The notes beneath the pieces were generated by a model that searched no databases, was not told the DNA's origin, and saw nothing but the letters and a program-made list of their open reading frames with translations. A stretch of DNA of 6,311 nucleotides from Calditrichia bacterium. Lineage in GTDB: Bacteria > Calditrichota > Calditrichia > RBG-13-44-9. Where the stretch lies: NCBI GenBank assembly GCA_026991005.1, contig JALXCH010000254.1, positions 1 through 6,311 on the forward strand, in the 5' to 3' direction. The position numbers were made by a program, and so were the translations under genes. Positions 6,158 to 6,311 of this stretch are shown piece by piece. Every line of letters starts with the position of its first letter. Within the stretch, counting starts at the first letter, position 1.

Positions 6158-6311
6158 TTCATTCCCTTCAGTGCCTTCTGTGTCCTCTGTGGTTTTTTTA
6201 ACCGCAAAGGTCGCCAAGGATTTGCAATTTTTTATTTGCAGATGATTCACCGCGCACTTTGCGCCACCTTTGCGTGCTTTGCGGTTTATTTTTTAAAGTA
6301 CCAGAATTAAA
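6158..6311. repeat. Long-hairpin intergenic repeat, copy C, cut by the window end
   Basis: It has the same order as copy B: a CTTCTGTG-type leader, AACCGCAAAG (6200-6209), an AT-rich middle, CTTTGCGGTT (6277-6286) and the conserved tail to the window edge. Positions 6251-6311 differ from copy B at a single base (6267, C for T). The first arm is shorter: the second CGCAAAGG word present in A and B is missing, so this copy carries an internal deletion of roughly 20 bases. Confidence 0.85.

Noticed and set aside
5484..6311. CRISPR array
   Set aside because: The three repeats are over 150 bp long and irregularly spaced. They have internal hairpin structure, and no short uniform spacers or cas genes are present.
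5484..6311. Insertion sequence or MITE with target-site duplications
   Set aside because: The inverted words fit a hairpin element, but I could not identify a consistent target duplication at the copy ends, and no transposase is present.

Overview
This window looks like bacterial chromosome from a member of the FCB (Bacteroidota-like) assemblage, possibly a Calditrichota/KSB1-type lineage. The reasons are the family resemblance of the 465-aa amylase to periplasmic Bacteroidota-type GH13 enzymes, the modular secreted amylase, and the AT-rich, hairpin-rich intergenic repeats. The phylum is inferred from memory of families and not proven by the sequence.

All three confident genes lie on the minus strand and read right to left. 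A TrmB-family sugar-responsive regulator (5149 to 4256) is followed after only 6 bases by a 465-aa exported GH13 alpha-amylase (4249 to 2852); these two almost certainly form one operon. After a 254-base gap comes a large secreted multidomain amylase that starts at 2597 and runs off the left edge. Its 865 visible residues hold a signal peptide, two starch/glycogen-binding-like modules, an Ig-like module, glucodextranase C- and B-like modules, a PKD module and only the first ~80 residues of a GH13 barrel. It has no stop codon inside the window, so it is easy to miss.

Together the genes describe a starch or alpha-glucan utilisation locus. The large enzyme would bind and cut polymer outside the cell, the smaller envelope-located enzyme would process oligosaccharides, and the regulator would sense a sugar. 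No transporter is visible.

The right-hand 1.16 kb (5150-6311) has no convincing protein gene. It holds the regulator's upstream region, a cluster of three perfect hairpins, and three copies of a long imperfect-hairpin repeat built from CGCAAAGG/CTTTGCG words. Between copies lie ATTTATC simple repeats and a GC-rich patch with short GCATCCT-containing repeats.

The most notable points are a Gly in place of the near-invariant region I Asp of the 465-aa amylase, a precise 18-bp tandem repeat upstream of the large amylase, the unusual N-terminal module stack of that enzyme, and the repeat array. I found no evidence of a wholly new system.
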